DNA of 64,000 nucleotides from Welwitschia mirabilis (GCA_051453625.1 JBOZIK010000001.1:143749083-143813082); one strand, 5' to 3'. Counted from the first letter of the stretch, positions 12,716 to 24,419 are shown. The notes: generated by a model not told the origin, from the sequence alone. Made by a program: numbers and translations.

Positions 12716-12965
12716 ATTCCTTTTTCTCATTATTAAATATGGAGCATTATCTTAATTATATTATTATTAAAAGCACCCGGTGGCCAGGCAATGATTTATG
12801 AGATGTAATGTAATCCCTTTCTTAACCGCCCTCATTCACGATATTTTGTCTTCTTATGCGAGGAATCTTTTCCAATTTTTATTCGTCCTCATAAGCAAGG
12901 AATCTTTGCCAACTTTCATTTGTCCTTATATTCTTGTGATTCTTCATATTCCACCAAATCTCGAC

Positions 12966-12974
12966 TATAAATAG
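12966..12974 (+). promoter_or_regulatory. LTR TATA box (copy b)
   Basis: CTATAAATAGGGCTC is a near-perfect plant TATA box at the position expected for the U3 promoter. The E4 LTR keeps TATAAATAG at 58083-58091 in the same context, so conservation between copies supports it. Confidence 0.7.
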
Positions 12975-13596
12975 GGCTCTACTCCTCCTTTTTTCTTACT
13001 TTCATTTTATGGATAACCTTTTGCTATCGAGTTTTAGAGCTGGAATAGCCTTGAAGACTAGCAAAGATTTCGAGTTCTTATTGAAAATCAGTATGGTTCA
13101 TTACGTTCTTGCTTCTTTATTGGTCCTTCCATATGCATTCTATATTGAAGTTATCATATTTATTGTATGGTTCCTTATCCTTGTGCTTTCTTGTTGGTCC
13201 TTTTTTATGAATTCCATATTAATATTATTGTGTTTATTGTGTGGTTCTTTACTTTTATGCTTTCTTGTTGATTCTTCTTAAGTAATATGTATAGAAATCA
13301 TTATGCTATGTATGGCTTTATTCTCCTATCATTTCTTGATGGCCTCTTATATTTATTTGATCAACGTGTATATAATTCCTATAAGTCCGTTATGTTTTCT
13401 TGTATAAGAGAAACTCTGTGTTGAATCATATTTTATCTTCATCTATTCTTCCTCGACATCTTGGAATTATCTTCTTGTTTTAAATGAAAACTCATGATGA
13501 CATCCATTATACTCATCTTATAATCTATTATATCATGGTTAATCCTCTCTGAGTTTTGTGATATCATCTTGTTAGACCTATGGTTATGGATTTTCC

Positions 13597-13922
13597 GCAG
13601 ATCACTGAATGAGGCAGTGGACTTCACAGATTGCTGAATGAGGCAGTGAAGAGAGAATCTCATAGATTATCGAATGAGATAGTGGGGATATTATATTACC
13701 ACAGATTGCCAAATGATGCAGTGAACTTCACAGATCGCCGAACAAGGCAGTGAAGTTAATGATGATTGAAATTTTATATATATATGAGTACCACAGATCA
13801 CTGAATGAGGCAGTGGGCTTCACAGATCACCAAATGAGGCAATGAAGTTAAATAGTATATGAGAACCATAGATCGCCGAATGAGGTAGTGGGCTTTACAG
13901 ATCGCCAAACGAGGCAGTGAAG
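13597..13922 (+). repeat. minisatellite inside the gypsy LTR
   Basis: There are nine imperfect units of about 24-27 bases with core CAGATCGCCGAATGAGGCAGTG. Units tend to come in pairs: the first ends in GGGCTT or GGACTT, the second in GAAGTTAATGAT, with AT-rich spacers (TATATATATGAGTAC) between pairs. This gives a higher-order repeat. The array is relatively GC-rich for the window. Confidence 0.85.
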
Positions 13923-14689
13923 TTAATGATAATTGATATTATATATATTATATTTGATATTCTTATTCATAACCATAAGCTCATTTTCTGTGTTATATAT
14001 TAAATTTCTTGAAGTCTTGAATTGTCCTTTTTATCTCAATCCTTGAAGAATCTTGCTAAAATCCTATTCTTACCTGGGTCATACTAGGGACTATGAGATT
14101 TTCACAATTCTTATCACATATCCTTTTATAAAAAGTGGTAAATTTAGAGTCTAATTACTAAGATGGCATGAGTTCATGAAGGATAATTGGATTTGCATTA
14201 GTGGAAAAGTCTTCTAATTTATTGTATCTCTTTCAGCTGTTAGAGTTAATTACCTGAACAGATGAATAATTAATATGTTAATTTTTATTGTGATGAGAGA
14301 TAGATTTTATTTATTCATAAGTGTGTGGCTTGCAGCACTTCAAGTTTACTCTAGAAATTCTATGATTTTATGAAATGATGACTTTTCCCTCTTGAAATTT
14401 TGTAATAAAACATATTTATTAGAGGGTAAGTTTTCTAGTTATTATTTACTAAAATATAATTAAAATCTTGAATTTTTGCTCATGTATTTATGATATATTT
14501 TATTTGTTATCAAATGAAAAAATTTTGAACTTTTGAGAATATTTTTGAAATGAACCTGAACTTTTGTATATTAGTATAATATCATAAGTGGAAAGTTTTC
14601 TTACATTATTTTATTGAAAAACTTGGGTAAGAATTCATGATAAATTGATTCTTTTCTTGAGTCTATGCATACTAGATAAATCATCCTAT

Positions 14690-15930
14690 AATGTAAACAA
14701 GAGACCTTCCCTCCATCCCAAAGGGATTAAGGCCCCAAAACAAAAGAGTTATTTCTCCTCTTTTAATGTTAATAAAGATGGAAGAATGAGTAGAAAGTAA
14801 GTTCTCCATATTGTATTAAAGGTTTTAATGATAGCTTTAATAAAGGAAGGAAGTATTAATTAGCACAAGTTGAGGGCTATTATATTCATAGTAGGTTTGA
14901 ACTGCTGTCTTTTCTATTTCTGTAACTAACTCTTCCCACTAGGTTATTGAGCCATTATTGACTAAGAAATGTTACCCTTTTCAATGAACTTAATGCTAGG
15001 TTAATTATGGCTCATGATTGTTATTGACCAGCAGTTTTCTTACAAAGAAATCTTGAGGACTAAACTCAAGAGTATCCAGTGGATAGTTACAGGGCATGAG
15101 AGCTGGATGTTTAGAGGCACTCTAGTGCACCATTTCAGGTTTAGAAGAAAAGAGCAGGTTGTAAGCGTTAGGTATAGAAAAAATGTGGTGGTTTCTCTCT
15201 TTTTGATAAGACACATTTATCTTCATTACTACTAGATGCCATTTGAAATCCTCAATCTACAAACAAATGCATTCTTAAGTGAATATAGGATAGAAACAAC
15301 AAGAAGCTGCACTGCTCCATCCCCAACACTACTCATGAATCTTTCTCTTTGATCTTATTTGAAAGGAGCCCCTTGCCTAGCCACTTCTATCGTCCAACAC
15401 TCAACACTAGCCCAGAACATTAAAACACCCACCTTAATGCCTCATTCCTTACCAGTGTTTAAATTCTTAAGCATTTTAATGCATGCTTTCCTCAACATTG
15501 TGAATCTAATTATGTGTAGTAATGTTTCTACTACATTCAATATTTCAAGAAATCTGTTCAAGTTTCCTTTTTTCTAGAATTTCTTGCCTACAATCCCTCT
15601 TTCTCTCTTCTAAGATTTAGTTCTTAGATCATTTTTAAGAGCAAATATTACCTTCTTTCTCTATAGCATGCCCTTACCTTTGTGCAGTTCTTATTCTTAT
15701 AAATAATGGTTCTTTCCAACTCTCTTCTGAGCTCCTCCTTCCAATATCTAGGCATCAACGTTTTCTCTTAATTGATCAACTTCAATCATCAAATTCCAAT
15801 ATTCCTCTTTGTGCTTTCAATTGATGCATATGCTACATTTATTAAAACTTCAGCTCTTCCAGTGTCTTTCTTATTTTCAAGTTTAGGTGCAGTCTTCCTC
15901 ATTCAATCTGTTTTCAGATTAATCATTTTT
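14690..15930. other. less decayed island, function unknown
   Basis: Base composition changes here. CA-rich and C-rich words return (for example around 15310-15440), and stops of the CAG-to-TAG type are less striking. Short open stretches exist (15014-15235, 15359-15577, 15772-15963 on the plus strand), but none resembles a known protein and none has convincing codon structure. It may be single-copy intergenic sequence, part of an intron or untranslated region, or a young repeat. I do not recognise a gene. Confidence 0.45.
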
Positions 15931-15936
15931 TTGAAT

Positions 15937-16015
15937 AACCCAATTAGCTCAAGTGGTTATTAGTTCCTCTCCCTGAAGGAAGGGCCTAGGTTCAACTCCC
16001 AGCAATTTTTTTTTT
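15937..16015 (+). repeat. tRNA-derived SINE-like unit
   Basis: An internal RNA polymerase III promoter is visible. The A box TAGCTCAAGTGG (15945-15956) fits TRGYNNANNNGG. The B box GGTTCAACTCC (15989-15999) fits GGTTCRANNCC. The 32 bases between them are normal for a tRNA-derived unit. A run of ten T (16006-16015) follows, as a terminator or a poly-T tail. No acceptor stem can be formed, so it is not a tRNA gene. A SINE head or tRNA pseudogene is the likely identity. Confidence 0.7.
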
Positions 16016-16976
16016 GGGTACCCCAATCCCCTTCCACCCCACCTCCCCCACCCTTCCATCTTGTTTTAGTTTGAAATAGGAATTGACTGCATTATTATTA
16101 TGTTTTCACCTCTTTCTCCTCCAAATCATGTGCACTAATATCATCCTATAGTTAAGATGAAAATTTATATATATACCTTTACAAATTTTAAGTCCATCAC
16201 TAATAAATATATGTAATTAAATGATGCATGTTCCCTATGGCTAAGTAGTTCAAAACCATGAAATTTTAATTAATTAAATTCTTAACTACTAAGTCTTCCT
16301 ATCAAATTCTGTAAATGTTTTTTAAGTCATACTCCTAAGTTCGTTAAATTTCAATAACTCATTTGTAAAAAAACTTAATTTTTACTCTAATTAAATATTT
16401 ATAAATAAATTAATAAANNNNNNNNNNNNNNNNNNNNNNNNNNNNNNNNNNNNNNNNNNNNNNNNNNNNNNNNNNNNNNNNNNNNNNNNNNNNNNNNNNN
16501 NNNNNNNNNNNNNNNNNNNNNNNNNNNNNNNNNNNNNNNNNNNNNNNNNNNNNNNNNNNNNNNNNNNNNNNNNNNNNNNNNNNNNNNNNNNNNNNNNNNN
16601 NNNNNNNNNNNNNNNNNNNNNNNNNNNNNNNNNNNNNNNNNNNNNNNNNNNNNNNNNNNNNNNNNNNNNNNNNNNNNNNNNNNNNNNNNNNNNNNNNNNN
16701 NNNNNNNNNNNNNNNNNNNNNNNNNNNNNNNNNNNNNNNNNNNNNNNNNNNNNNNNNNNNNNNNNNNNNNNNNNAAAAAAACTTAATTTTTACTCTAATT
16801 AAATATTTATAAATAAATTAATAAAAGAATATATTGCCTAGAATAATCCCTTCAATTAAAACTTTCTTAGTTACACTTCTAAAATATTTAATTAATTTTG
16901 AGTCTTACATCTCTAAGTACTTTAATTAGGAAATCATCCTTGTTTCTCTTTCAAACTCTAGTTTGTTTTTTGGACA
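16016..16976. other. probable E2 5' LTR region, with gap
   Basis: The interval starts with C-rich, purine-poor sequence (CCCCTTCCACCCC) and becomes AT-rich. A gap of 357 N lies at 16418-16774. The 51 bases before it (16367-16417) recur exactly after it (16775-16825), which suggests unmerged contig ends. The last part, ending GGACA at about 16976, directly precedes a primer site and so should be the 3' end of a 5' LTR. Confidence 0.45.
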
Positions 16977-16983
16977 TTATATT

Positions 16984-16994
16984 TGGTATCAGAG
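16984..16994 (+). promoter_or_regulatory. E2 primer-binding site (tRNA-Met)
   Basis: TGGTATCAGAG matches the 3' end complement of initiator tRNA-Met used by plant copia elements. It lies 7 bases after an LTR-like end (GGACA) and about 45 bases before the first Gag-like ATG. Confidence 0.75.
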
Positions 16995-17039
16995 AATTAG
17001 AACAAGCTTTGAAGTTTTCAACATTTTGGGGTGTTACAA

Positions 17040-18060
17040 TGGATGAGAATGTTCATGATACTATATGATTAGTCTTGAAATTTTTAAAAAATAATTTTAA
17101 CTCTAAAGTTGATTTAGAATTTTTCATCTATGATAAAAATGAATGAAATCAAAATGCAATGTAAAAAAAAGATGAAACAATCAACATGTTAAAGCCAATA
17201 AAGCATATTATTGATAGAGATTTCAAAAATTAATGTATCACATGGGTTTTTCTCATTCAATTTTGTTTACATATTCTAAGTAATAGAAATATATTATCAA
17301 TATTATAGGCTAATAGTACATTAAAGACTCTCAACTTTGAACATTTGGTTAAGCTCATAGAGTTTAATAAAACTTTTGAAAATGATGCTAATGCTTCTAA
17401 TCGAAGTGATAATTTTGATAGCACATTGAACATTGATCTCAATGATGAAGAGATATTTACTTAATCATCTTAAAATAATAATAGTGATAGAGGTAGAAGT
17501 AACTGAGATCAAGATTAAGGTAGAAGTAATCAGTCATCTTCCTATTAGAATATGTCATAGAATATAAAGACAACTATAGTCTATGAATGATGTAGACAAA
17601 AACGCAATGTTGTAAGAAACTACAAAGTGCCAATTAATAAGATTTAGAAGTTCAATCAACATTTAAATAATGTTTTTAATAATGAAGATGGAAATTCTAC
17701 ATCATACTATTAAGATAATAATTGAGATATTCATTTTGCTACCTTCGTTCATCCCCTATATACACAACAAAGACAACCATTACATTATGCTGTTAAAATA
17801 ATGTTTTACAAATCAAGCATTGATTATGTTGAAAGTAGATTTAATGTAGCAAGATATACTCAAAAAAATAGTAAAAAATGTAAATTATTTTATAGTAACC
17901 ACATAAATCCTAAATATAATTGCTACCTAACATATGAATTTAGTTAAATGTCTATTTACAACATTGAACACTTAGCTATTAGGCTATGTTACCATGGTAG
18001 ATAAATCAAGATAACTAATGGAAGGAATTTTCCAAATCAAATTGAAATAGATAGATATTT
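17040..18060 (+). pseudogene. E2 gag remnant
   Basis: Translation starts near an ATG at 17040 and gives a very stop-rich sequence. The best landmarks are near 17870-18010: a damaged zinc-knuckle-like segment and HLAIRLCYHGR, which resembles the GHTALDCYHR motif at the end of copia Gag. The order before pol supports the assignment. Protease and integrase between 18060 and 18850 are too decayed to place firmly. Confidence 0.5.
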
Positions 18061-18849
18061 TTAATTTTATTATTTTTAATGTTATTTATATTTTAACCTT
18101 AAAACAAAATTTTTTATCACTTTCAACTTTTGTAACTTGTGGTTATAATGTTTATCTAACTTCTAATGATAAGATGTTCCAACTATTATATGATCCTAAA
18201 ACCTTAGTTGTTATGTGAGGAAAAATTTAACATAAGTTTATTAAACTTGTAGAATAGGTAGTAGCATCTCATGATGTGCAAAACAATGATCATAATGATA
18301 TCTCTCTTAATTTAAAAATTGCCTTAGCTAGTTCAACCAAGCTTACTAAATAGAAATTATAGCATGCATGTCTTCACTGTCTTCACCATAAAAAAAGTAG
18401 GCATTTGCACATCTTACTTAAAGAGTATTTTAAGACCTTAATTAAAACCTTTAAAATGTAAATATTTCATCATGAAAAATTCTATCAGAAAACCATTTAA
18501 GCCAAGCATGTTTAAGCAGAGAAGGTTTATCAATAATTCCATAATGATCTTTTCTCATTCTAGTAGTAGGATTTCTTCTCATTTTATGTAATCTTCTTTT
18601 CTTTCAAGATTTTCAATAAGATTTAGAGATTTTACCTTTGAGGAAGGTAAAATATTAGGTGAATCTTTAGTTATTTCTTGACATGAAAGTAGAGGAGCTT
18701 GATAGATTATTAAAGAGGTTAAACTAGATGAAATGGTTAAAACAAGTACATGTAATTCCTATAGAACAAGAATGCACTAATCAAACTTTATTGAGATAGA
18801 ACTTATAAAATTTCATATTATTATAATTGATTATCCTCTTAATTGTGTT

Positions 18850-19956
18850 AAAGCCATTCAAGATACTAGATGAAGCTATGTGATGCAAATTGAGTATGAA
18901 GCTCTAATAGAAAATTAAACATGAAATACATTGATTCATCTTTTTAGGGAAAAAAAGTAGTTCTTAAAAAATGATGGTATAAAAATAAGTTTAGATTATA
19001 TGGATATCAATAAACTTAAGGCGTGACTTGTAGTTAAAGGATTTTTGTAGAAACATGGAATTAACTATAGGAAATTTGTTGCATCTTTGGCTAAATAACC
19101 TTTAATTAAAACTCTCATTTCTATAGTTGCATAAGAGAATTGGTTGATACATTNNNNNNNNNNATGGGGAGCTTAAGCAAAAAGTTTTCATAACACAATT
19201 TAAAAAATTTGAAGTGAAAGTTAAAGAACATAAGGTTTGTATACTAAAGAAATATCTCTATGATCTACAATAATCATTACATGCTTTGGATCATAAGTTT
19301 TATTGTAGACTAGAATAAAGTATTTTTGAAATATGTGATTATTAAGATATTGATGCCACTCCATTCATTAGGAATCAAGAAGATAAGTTTACATTTATCA
19401 TTGTGTTTATTAATAATATCTTAATTATAGAAAATTATGCATAATTAATTAGAATGATAAATAAGGATCTAGCTAAAACCTTTGAAATCACTATTATTTG
19501 AATGTTGAAGTTTAAGAACAATATGGTATTGTTCTTTATTAATATAAATACATTAAAGATATTTTCTAAAATTTTAGATGGAAAATTATAGAGAAATTGA
19601 TACACAAATAGAAGTAGAAACTAAATTGTCAAAAGATGATGATTCACAGAAACTAAATTGTCAAAAGATGATGATTCACCACTTTGTAATGCTATAATGT
19701 ATAGAAGATCAGTTGGATTTATCATTATGCAACTAAAGCAAAAATAGATATAGCATTTTTACTTAGTGTGTTATTAAGGTTCATGCAAAACCCCCATTAT
19801 ATCCACTAGAATGTAGACACTAAAGCTCTATCATATTTAAAGATTACATTACATTATGGTTTAGTGTATGAAAATAATGAAGAATTTAGGTTATGTGAAT
19901 ATTTAGATGTAAATTTTGTAGAATATATCAGCTTTTTGAAAAAGTCACTATCTCAT
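18850..19956 (+). pseudogene. E2 reverse transcriptase and first part of RNase H
   Basis: The translation contains MQIEYEALIEN.TW, LVVKGFL.KHGINY and ASLAK.PLIKTLIS. These are the conserved start of copia RT (MQEEYDALM.NGTW..LVAKGF.QKYGIDY..VAK..TIRTLIS). Near 19385 IIVFINNILII matches the YVDDILI active-site strand with both Asp changed to Asn. At about 19785-19935, PHYIHWNVDTKALSYLK-like and EEFRLCEYLDVNF match the RNase H entry. A 10-base gap lies at 19154-19163. Many stops are CGA-to-TGA or CAG-to-TAG changes. The frame is cut at 19956 by the gypsy insertion. Confidence 0.8.
19952..19956. repeat. target-site duplication CTCAT (left)
   Basis: CTCAT here and at 40323-40327 flank the outer gypsy element exactly at its LTR ends. 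Five bases is the normal Ty3/gypsy value. Confidence 0.85.
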
Positions 19957-21211
19957 TATTATGGTGTGTATTTAAGTAATCATTAAGTTGTTAAGAAAAT
20001 TCCTATCAATCACAAATTCTTGCATAAAACACATGCTAGTATAGACAAGAGTTAACCCAAAGGTCACGTTCCATTAAAGTAACTAAGGCAAGGAGTTAGA
20101 AAATTGACTTTAGTAAAGTATTTTTGGTATTTTCCATTAAGTAAATGAAAATGAAAAATAATGTAGAAATAAAATTCAAGAGAAATGCAAATGCAATTCT
20201 TATAGATGAGATGCAAATAGGAAGACCCTAAGTAGTAGATCTACTTAACTATTGATCTCTGTCACCAAGATTGGCTCTCATTATCTAAATCAATTAAGAA
20301 ATACTATCATTAAATTATAATTAACATAGGTGATAAGACACATCAAATAGAATATAATGGAATGCAACTTGTCTAATTATAGAAATGCAATAATAAATTA
20401 AATACAAATACTAACTAACAATATCAACCTTAACAAAGGTTGCTCTTATGACCTAGGTCAATTATGAAGCTATCAAAAAATCATAACCAACATAAATAAT
20501 AAGGGAGATGCACATAATGAAAATAAAAAAACTATTTCATTAATCTCAAATCAAGCATTTAATTATAAAGTAGTAGCACCTTAATGAAGGAGACACAATT
20601 CAACACCAAGGAAGACTTCTCTCTATAACTATGGATGGATATCTGACCCTTTGATATGCTATCATAAAATTGTTAAATACAAAAGATAATCCATAAATGA
20701 GGGAAATAGGTATTTATTTATTTTTACATAGATGTTTCTAGAAATAGAAAACCCTAATGGCTCAGAAAAAGTCCTAACAACTCAAAGGATTGCATGGAAA
20801 TATTACAAAATTATATTTCTTATTACTTAAAAATAGTTATCATCTTGGCTATTACTTAGATAACTATAAGGATGATTCCACATTAGAAAGCATCCCACAT
20901 CAGCTTCTAGCTCATTCCAGTTAACATCCTTATCAGCTTTTATGTTCTGTTATCTAGTACCAACATCTAGATGACTAAGGGAATCTCAACCTTTTAAGTT
21001 CTTCCATTAAGTCAAATCAGACCCTTTGATCATTAGATTCCTTCTCAGAATGCTAAGTATTAAAATTTATTAAAAATACCTTCGAATATGTTAATGAATG
21101 ATCATCACATTAACTCTCCATTATTGTATAAACTCCATCTAAACCTCTTTAAATTTTCTGTAAAAGTACTTAAAATATCCCATTAGATACAAATAATTTG
21201 GCATAATAACA
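19957..21211 (-). repeat. outer gypsy 3' LTR
   Basis: This is a direct copy of 39077-40322. Shared words include TAATCATTAAG, AAGAAAATTCCTATCAATC, GGTATTTTCCATTAAGT, CCTAAGTAGTAGATCTACT and AATTTGGCAT(A/T)(A/G)TAACA at the end. The start TATTA here aligns with TGTTA in the other copy. Confidence 0.88.
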
Positions 21212-21350
21212 TAGACCACCACTTAGCATTTTTAGTAATTGTGAGACAAATTGATTAAGATAAAACATAATTAGGGAAATATAAATTAGGTTAAAAATAT
21301 CATCATGTAAGATCAAATGTCAAGATTTGATGAACTAGATGTATTTCTAT
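21212..21350 (-). other. outer gypsy polypurine tract and 3' leader
   Basis: TAGACCACCACTTA directly follows the LTR, which on the minus strand is TAAGTGGTGGTCTA. The inner element has the cognate tract at 22724-22740, with GGGGGACTA. The inner element then interrupts this leader at 21350. Confidence 0.7.
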
Positions 21351-22723
21351 TGTGGTTCATAATTTTGCAATGCTTTATGTCTTACTCAATGCTGTTAATC
21401 ACAAATAGATATATTTCAAAATACAAAACACTAGCAAAGATGAAAGCAACCCAATGTTGTTAACCCATTAAAGGCATGTGATAGAAGAGGTAGAATTAAT
21501 TTTTTAAGGAAATATTATATCATAAACTTAAGAACAATGCAGGGAAATAAACATGAAATGAAATGAAAATGTAATTTAACCTAGATGAACATTTATCAAA
21601 TTACCAGATCGACTTCTTAGGAAGATTGATGCTATATAACCTAAATCAGCTTGGGAGACTATCACTAACCAAGACTAACTTAAGCTATCAAGTAAGTCAA
21701 ATAGAGTGTTATGCAAAATGCTCTTAAATTAATATCCTCAATCTTAACAAAGATTACTCTTAAGATCTATATCATTAATTAGACCATCATCAAATAAAGA
21801 ACAACATAAATCATAAGGGATATAAAATAGTATTAATGAATAAAATAAATAGAGTATCATGTAAAATGCTCTTAAACTAATATCCTCAATCTTAACAAAG
21901 ATTGCCCTTAAGATCTATATCATTAATTAGACTATCATTAAATCAAGAATAACATAAATCATAAGGGATATAAAATAGTATTAAAGAATAAAAGAAATAG
22001 AGTTTGTATTATTAATCAAACTAGCATCTGGGTTACAGAGTAGCCACACCTTAATAGAGGATGCATAGCCTAACATTAAGGAAATATCTCTCTACAATTA
22101 TTCAAGATGGATCTCTCACCCTTTAATCTTCTATTACGAGAATTTCTAATCCATTAAAGATGATAGAAGGATCAAAGAGGGGGTTTATTTATATAGCAAA
22201 GAAAGTGTAGACATCACTTAAAATGCACTAAAAAATGTGCTCAACTTAGAGAAAGAAATAGATAAAAAAGATAAAAGTTGGCTAGCCATTTTAGTTATTA
22301 TCCTGATTATCATGGGCACAAAACCTAGGATGAACTTACATCAGTCATCATTTATCATCCTTTATGTCATGAGGATGAGAACTTTAAAAAAGAGAAATTC
22401 ACTGGTTCTAGCTCTAACCCACATTAGCATTCCATTTGACTTGTATAGTCTTATCATACTATCTGTCATGGAGAAAATAGTGTAGATGATAGTCTTCCTT
22501 ATCTTTTTAACTCAAGATAAGTTAGCCTCTAGTATTATTGATCTTCTTTTAAAGCATTAAGCATCAGAATATTTTTGAAATGCCTCTAAACATGCTAAGA
22601 ATTGTGTGTTTCTATGATGATTTATCAACTCTCCATAATCCTTAGAATTGCAACTAAACCTATATGAATGTCCTACAAAATAGCTCATAACATCCCATAA
22701 AATACATACAAGTTGGTGGTACA
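21351..22723 (-). repeat. inner gypsy 3' LTR
   Basis: This is a direct copy of 30304-31502. Shared words include CAATGCTTTATGTCTTA, ATATCCTCAATCTTAA, TTAAGATCTATATCATTAA, AAGGGATATAA and TAGAATATTT/TAGAATATGC near the end. It is longer than the right copy; part of the extra length is a local duplication of the AATAGAGT..ATGCTCTTAAA..ATATCCTCAATC segment (compare 21700-21830 with 21845-21975). Confidence 0.88.
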
Positions 22724-22740
22724 TCATAGTCCCCCACTTA
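22724..22740 (-). promoter_or_regulatory. inner gypsy polypurine tract
   Basis: The plus strand reads TCATAGTCCCCCACTTA, so the minus strand has the purine run TAAGTGGGGGACTA next to the LTR start. This is the clearest polypurine tract in the window. Confidence 0.7.
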
Positions 22741-23963
22741 GTCTTGTCAATCCCTAACAAAAATAGGTGAACAACTACAATTACAAGCTAAATTATCTTA
22801 AAAAAATTAATTTCAAAATTATAAAATAGGCTTATAAATAGTCTCAAACATATCATATAGCAGAATTAAATATAATGTATCATGTGTATGGAGTAGAAAT
22901 TGCAAAAATTATGTTTCATGGAAGCTTTAAAATAACACTATAAATTGATGTAAAAATTATAAAATGATCTTATCCTTCTTTAAGAAAAACAATACGTTCC
23001 ATATTAGTTAATGAAGTAAAGAAATTAGACAAAAACTAGTTTTTCAAATATGAAGGTGGATGATGGATGTATTTGAATTTTAATAGTTAATAAATTAAGT
23101 GTAGATCTTAGTGGAAAAAAATCAAATTTGAAAAATAAAGATTTAGAAAAGATTCTGACAAATGTGTTAATTGGGATGAAGCAGATCCATAAGTATCCAA
23201 AAAATGTGCCTTGATAAAAATGATTATGAATAGTATGTAGAACTCTAAAAGACTAAAAATAAATTTTATAAAATTTGTAAAGAAAATTACTTAATTAAGA
23301 AATCAACTCTTTATTATAAATGAAACAAGGAAGTTATTAAATGTTAAGATCCTAAAATGATAAGAAAATACAAAAATAAATAACGAAAGGAAAAAAAATG
23401 GACATAAGGAACATAAAGAAGATAGCCTATCTACCCTAAATTATAACCTAGTAGATTCCTATGAAATAAATCATAACATCACTTGATTTAAAATGCATGA
23501 CTAATGTATAATCTATAAAGTTTCATTTCATAAGATAGTAGTTATGATAATACTAAAAATTAAATGCTTTAAACAATAAATGATAAGATCAAATAGTTGC
23601 TCAAAAATGAACTCACTTACTTACATCTCAAAATAGACACCTACATTCTCAAAAATAAAATAATCATGTGGAAAGACTAAGAGTCTAGAAAATAAGTAAT
23701 ACATCTGATAATATTATAAACACCACTGATCCCATAGCCTCAAAGTTTTTATTATTTTACTATCCATGATGAGGGAAGTAAAACCACAATTAGAGAAGTA
23801 AGAACCCATAAAGCATGGCTAACTAACCTCCTAGTAAAGTTTTCACAGCTACCATATTACATTGCCAAAGGCCTCTCTCAGAGAAATTTGTCCAAGTGTC
23901 CTTGTGATAGGATATCATGATGACTATGTTTTTGAGCTATCTCAAATATAAAATAGCATAGTA

Positions 23964-24023
<60 letters not shown>

Positions 24024-24410
24024 TAATAAAAGAAACATTCAATATGATCAAATACTTCAAAGAACAAAGGAAAAGTAGTAAGATTAAAGACAAAAAAGAA
24101 TACCTATAAATAATTTAAGACCTTTGATTATTGAGGAAAACATAAGAAATAAAGCATCTTCCATCAAAATGAAGTTCATAGATGTTTGAATGTTCCAATC
24201 TTACCATTGTAAAATGTCCACATATAAGGACTAGTTATGAAAATAAAATAAATGCATAATTTATGTTTGAAAATGATTAAGTAATATTGTAATGGCCTTT
24301 AAAGAAATAAGATAAGAGAAAATTTAGACAATGGTAGCGAAGAAGTTCTCCTCATCGAGGGGAACCTCAAAGGCTAGTGATTCTATCATGTTTATATTAG
24401 AAGATTTCTT
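22741..24410 (-). other. inner gypsy 3' noncoding region
   Basis: This lies between integrase and the polypurine tract. No protein-like translation was found. It contains the TC microsatellite at 23967-24020 and is homologous over 23430-24130 to 34460-35110 in the outer element. Confidence 0.6.
23967..24020. repeat. (TC)n microsatellite
   Basis: About 26 uninterrupted TC units. On the element's coding strand this is (GA)n. It lies in the 3' noncoding region of the inner gypsy element, at the position where the outer element carries a TTTC repeat. Confidence 0.97.
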
Positions 24411-24419
24411 GTATATTTT

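Larger units (their letters stand above)
12722..14650 (+). repeat. Ty3/gypsy LTR, copy b
   Basis: This is a longer copy of the LTR in copy a. It shares CACCCGGTGGCC at the start and the (A/C)TTAC(C/T)T..GGTCATA(C/T)T(A/G)G(A/G)GACTATGA block near 14070, which also occurs at 58765 in E4. It contains a strong TATA box and a minisatellite. About 13090-13270 has two to three imperfect copies of a roughly 65-base unit around CTTGTTGGTCC. The 3' border is not sharp, and neither a primer site nor gag follows, so it is a truncated or solo-type LTR. Confidence 0.75.

Noticed and set aside
13009-13281. 90-codon frame with strongly hydrophobic translation, like a membrane protein
   Set aside because: It lies just after the LTR TATA box and consists of T-rich tandem LTR units; the hydrophobicity comes from TTT/CTT/ATT codons and the sister LTRs do not keep it open.
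13597-13922. CRISPR-like repeat array
   Set aside because: Units are imperfect, in pairs, spacers are AT-rich and related to each other, and the setting is a plant retrotransposon LTR.
15937-16015. Functional tRNA gene
   Set aside because: A and B boxes are present, but no acceptor or anticodon stem can be paired, so a SINE or tRNA-derived pseudogene fits better.
22237-22485. 82-codon plus-strand frame, and the similar frame at 31126-31339
   Set aside because: Both fall at the same place in the two LTRs of the inner gypsy element; they are LTR sequence, antisense to the element.
23878-24093. Minus-strand frame with an Arg-Glu repeat
   Set aside because: It is simply the (TC)n microsatellite read in frame.
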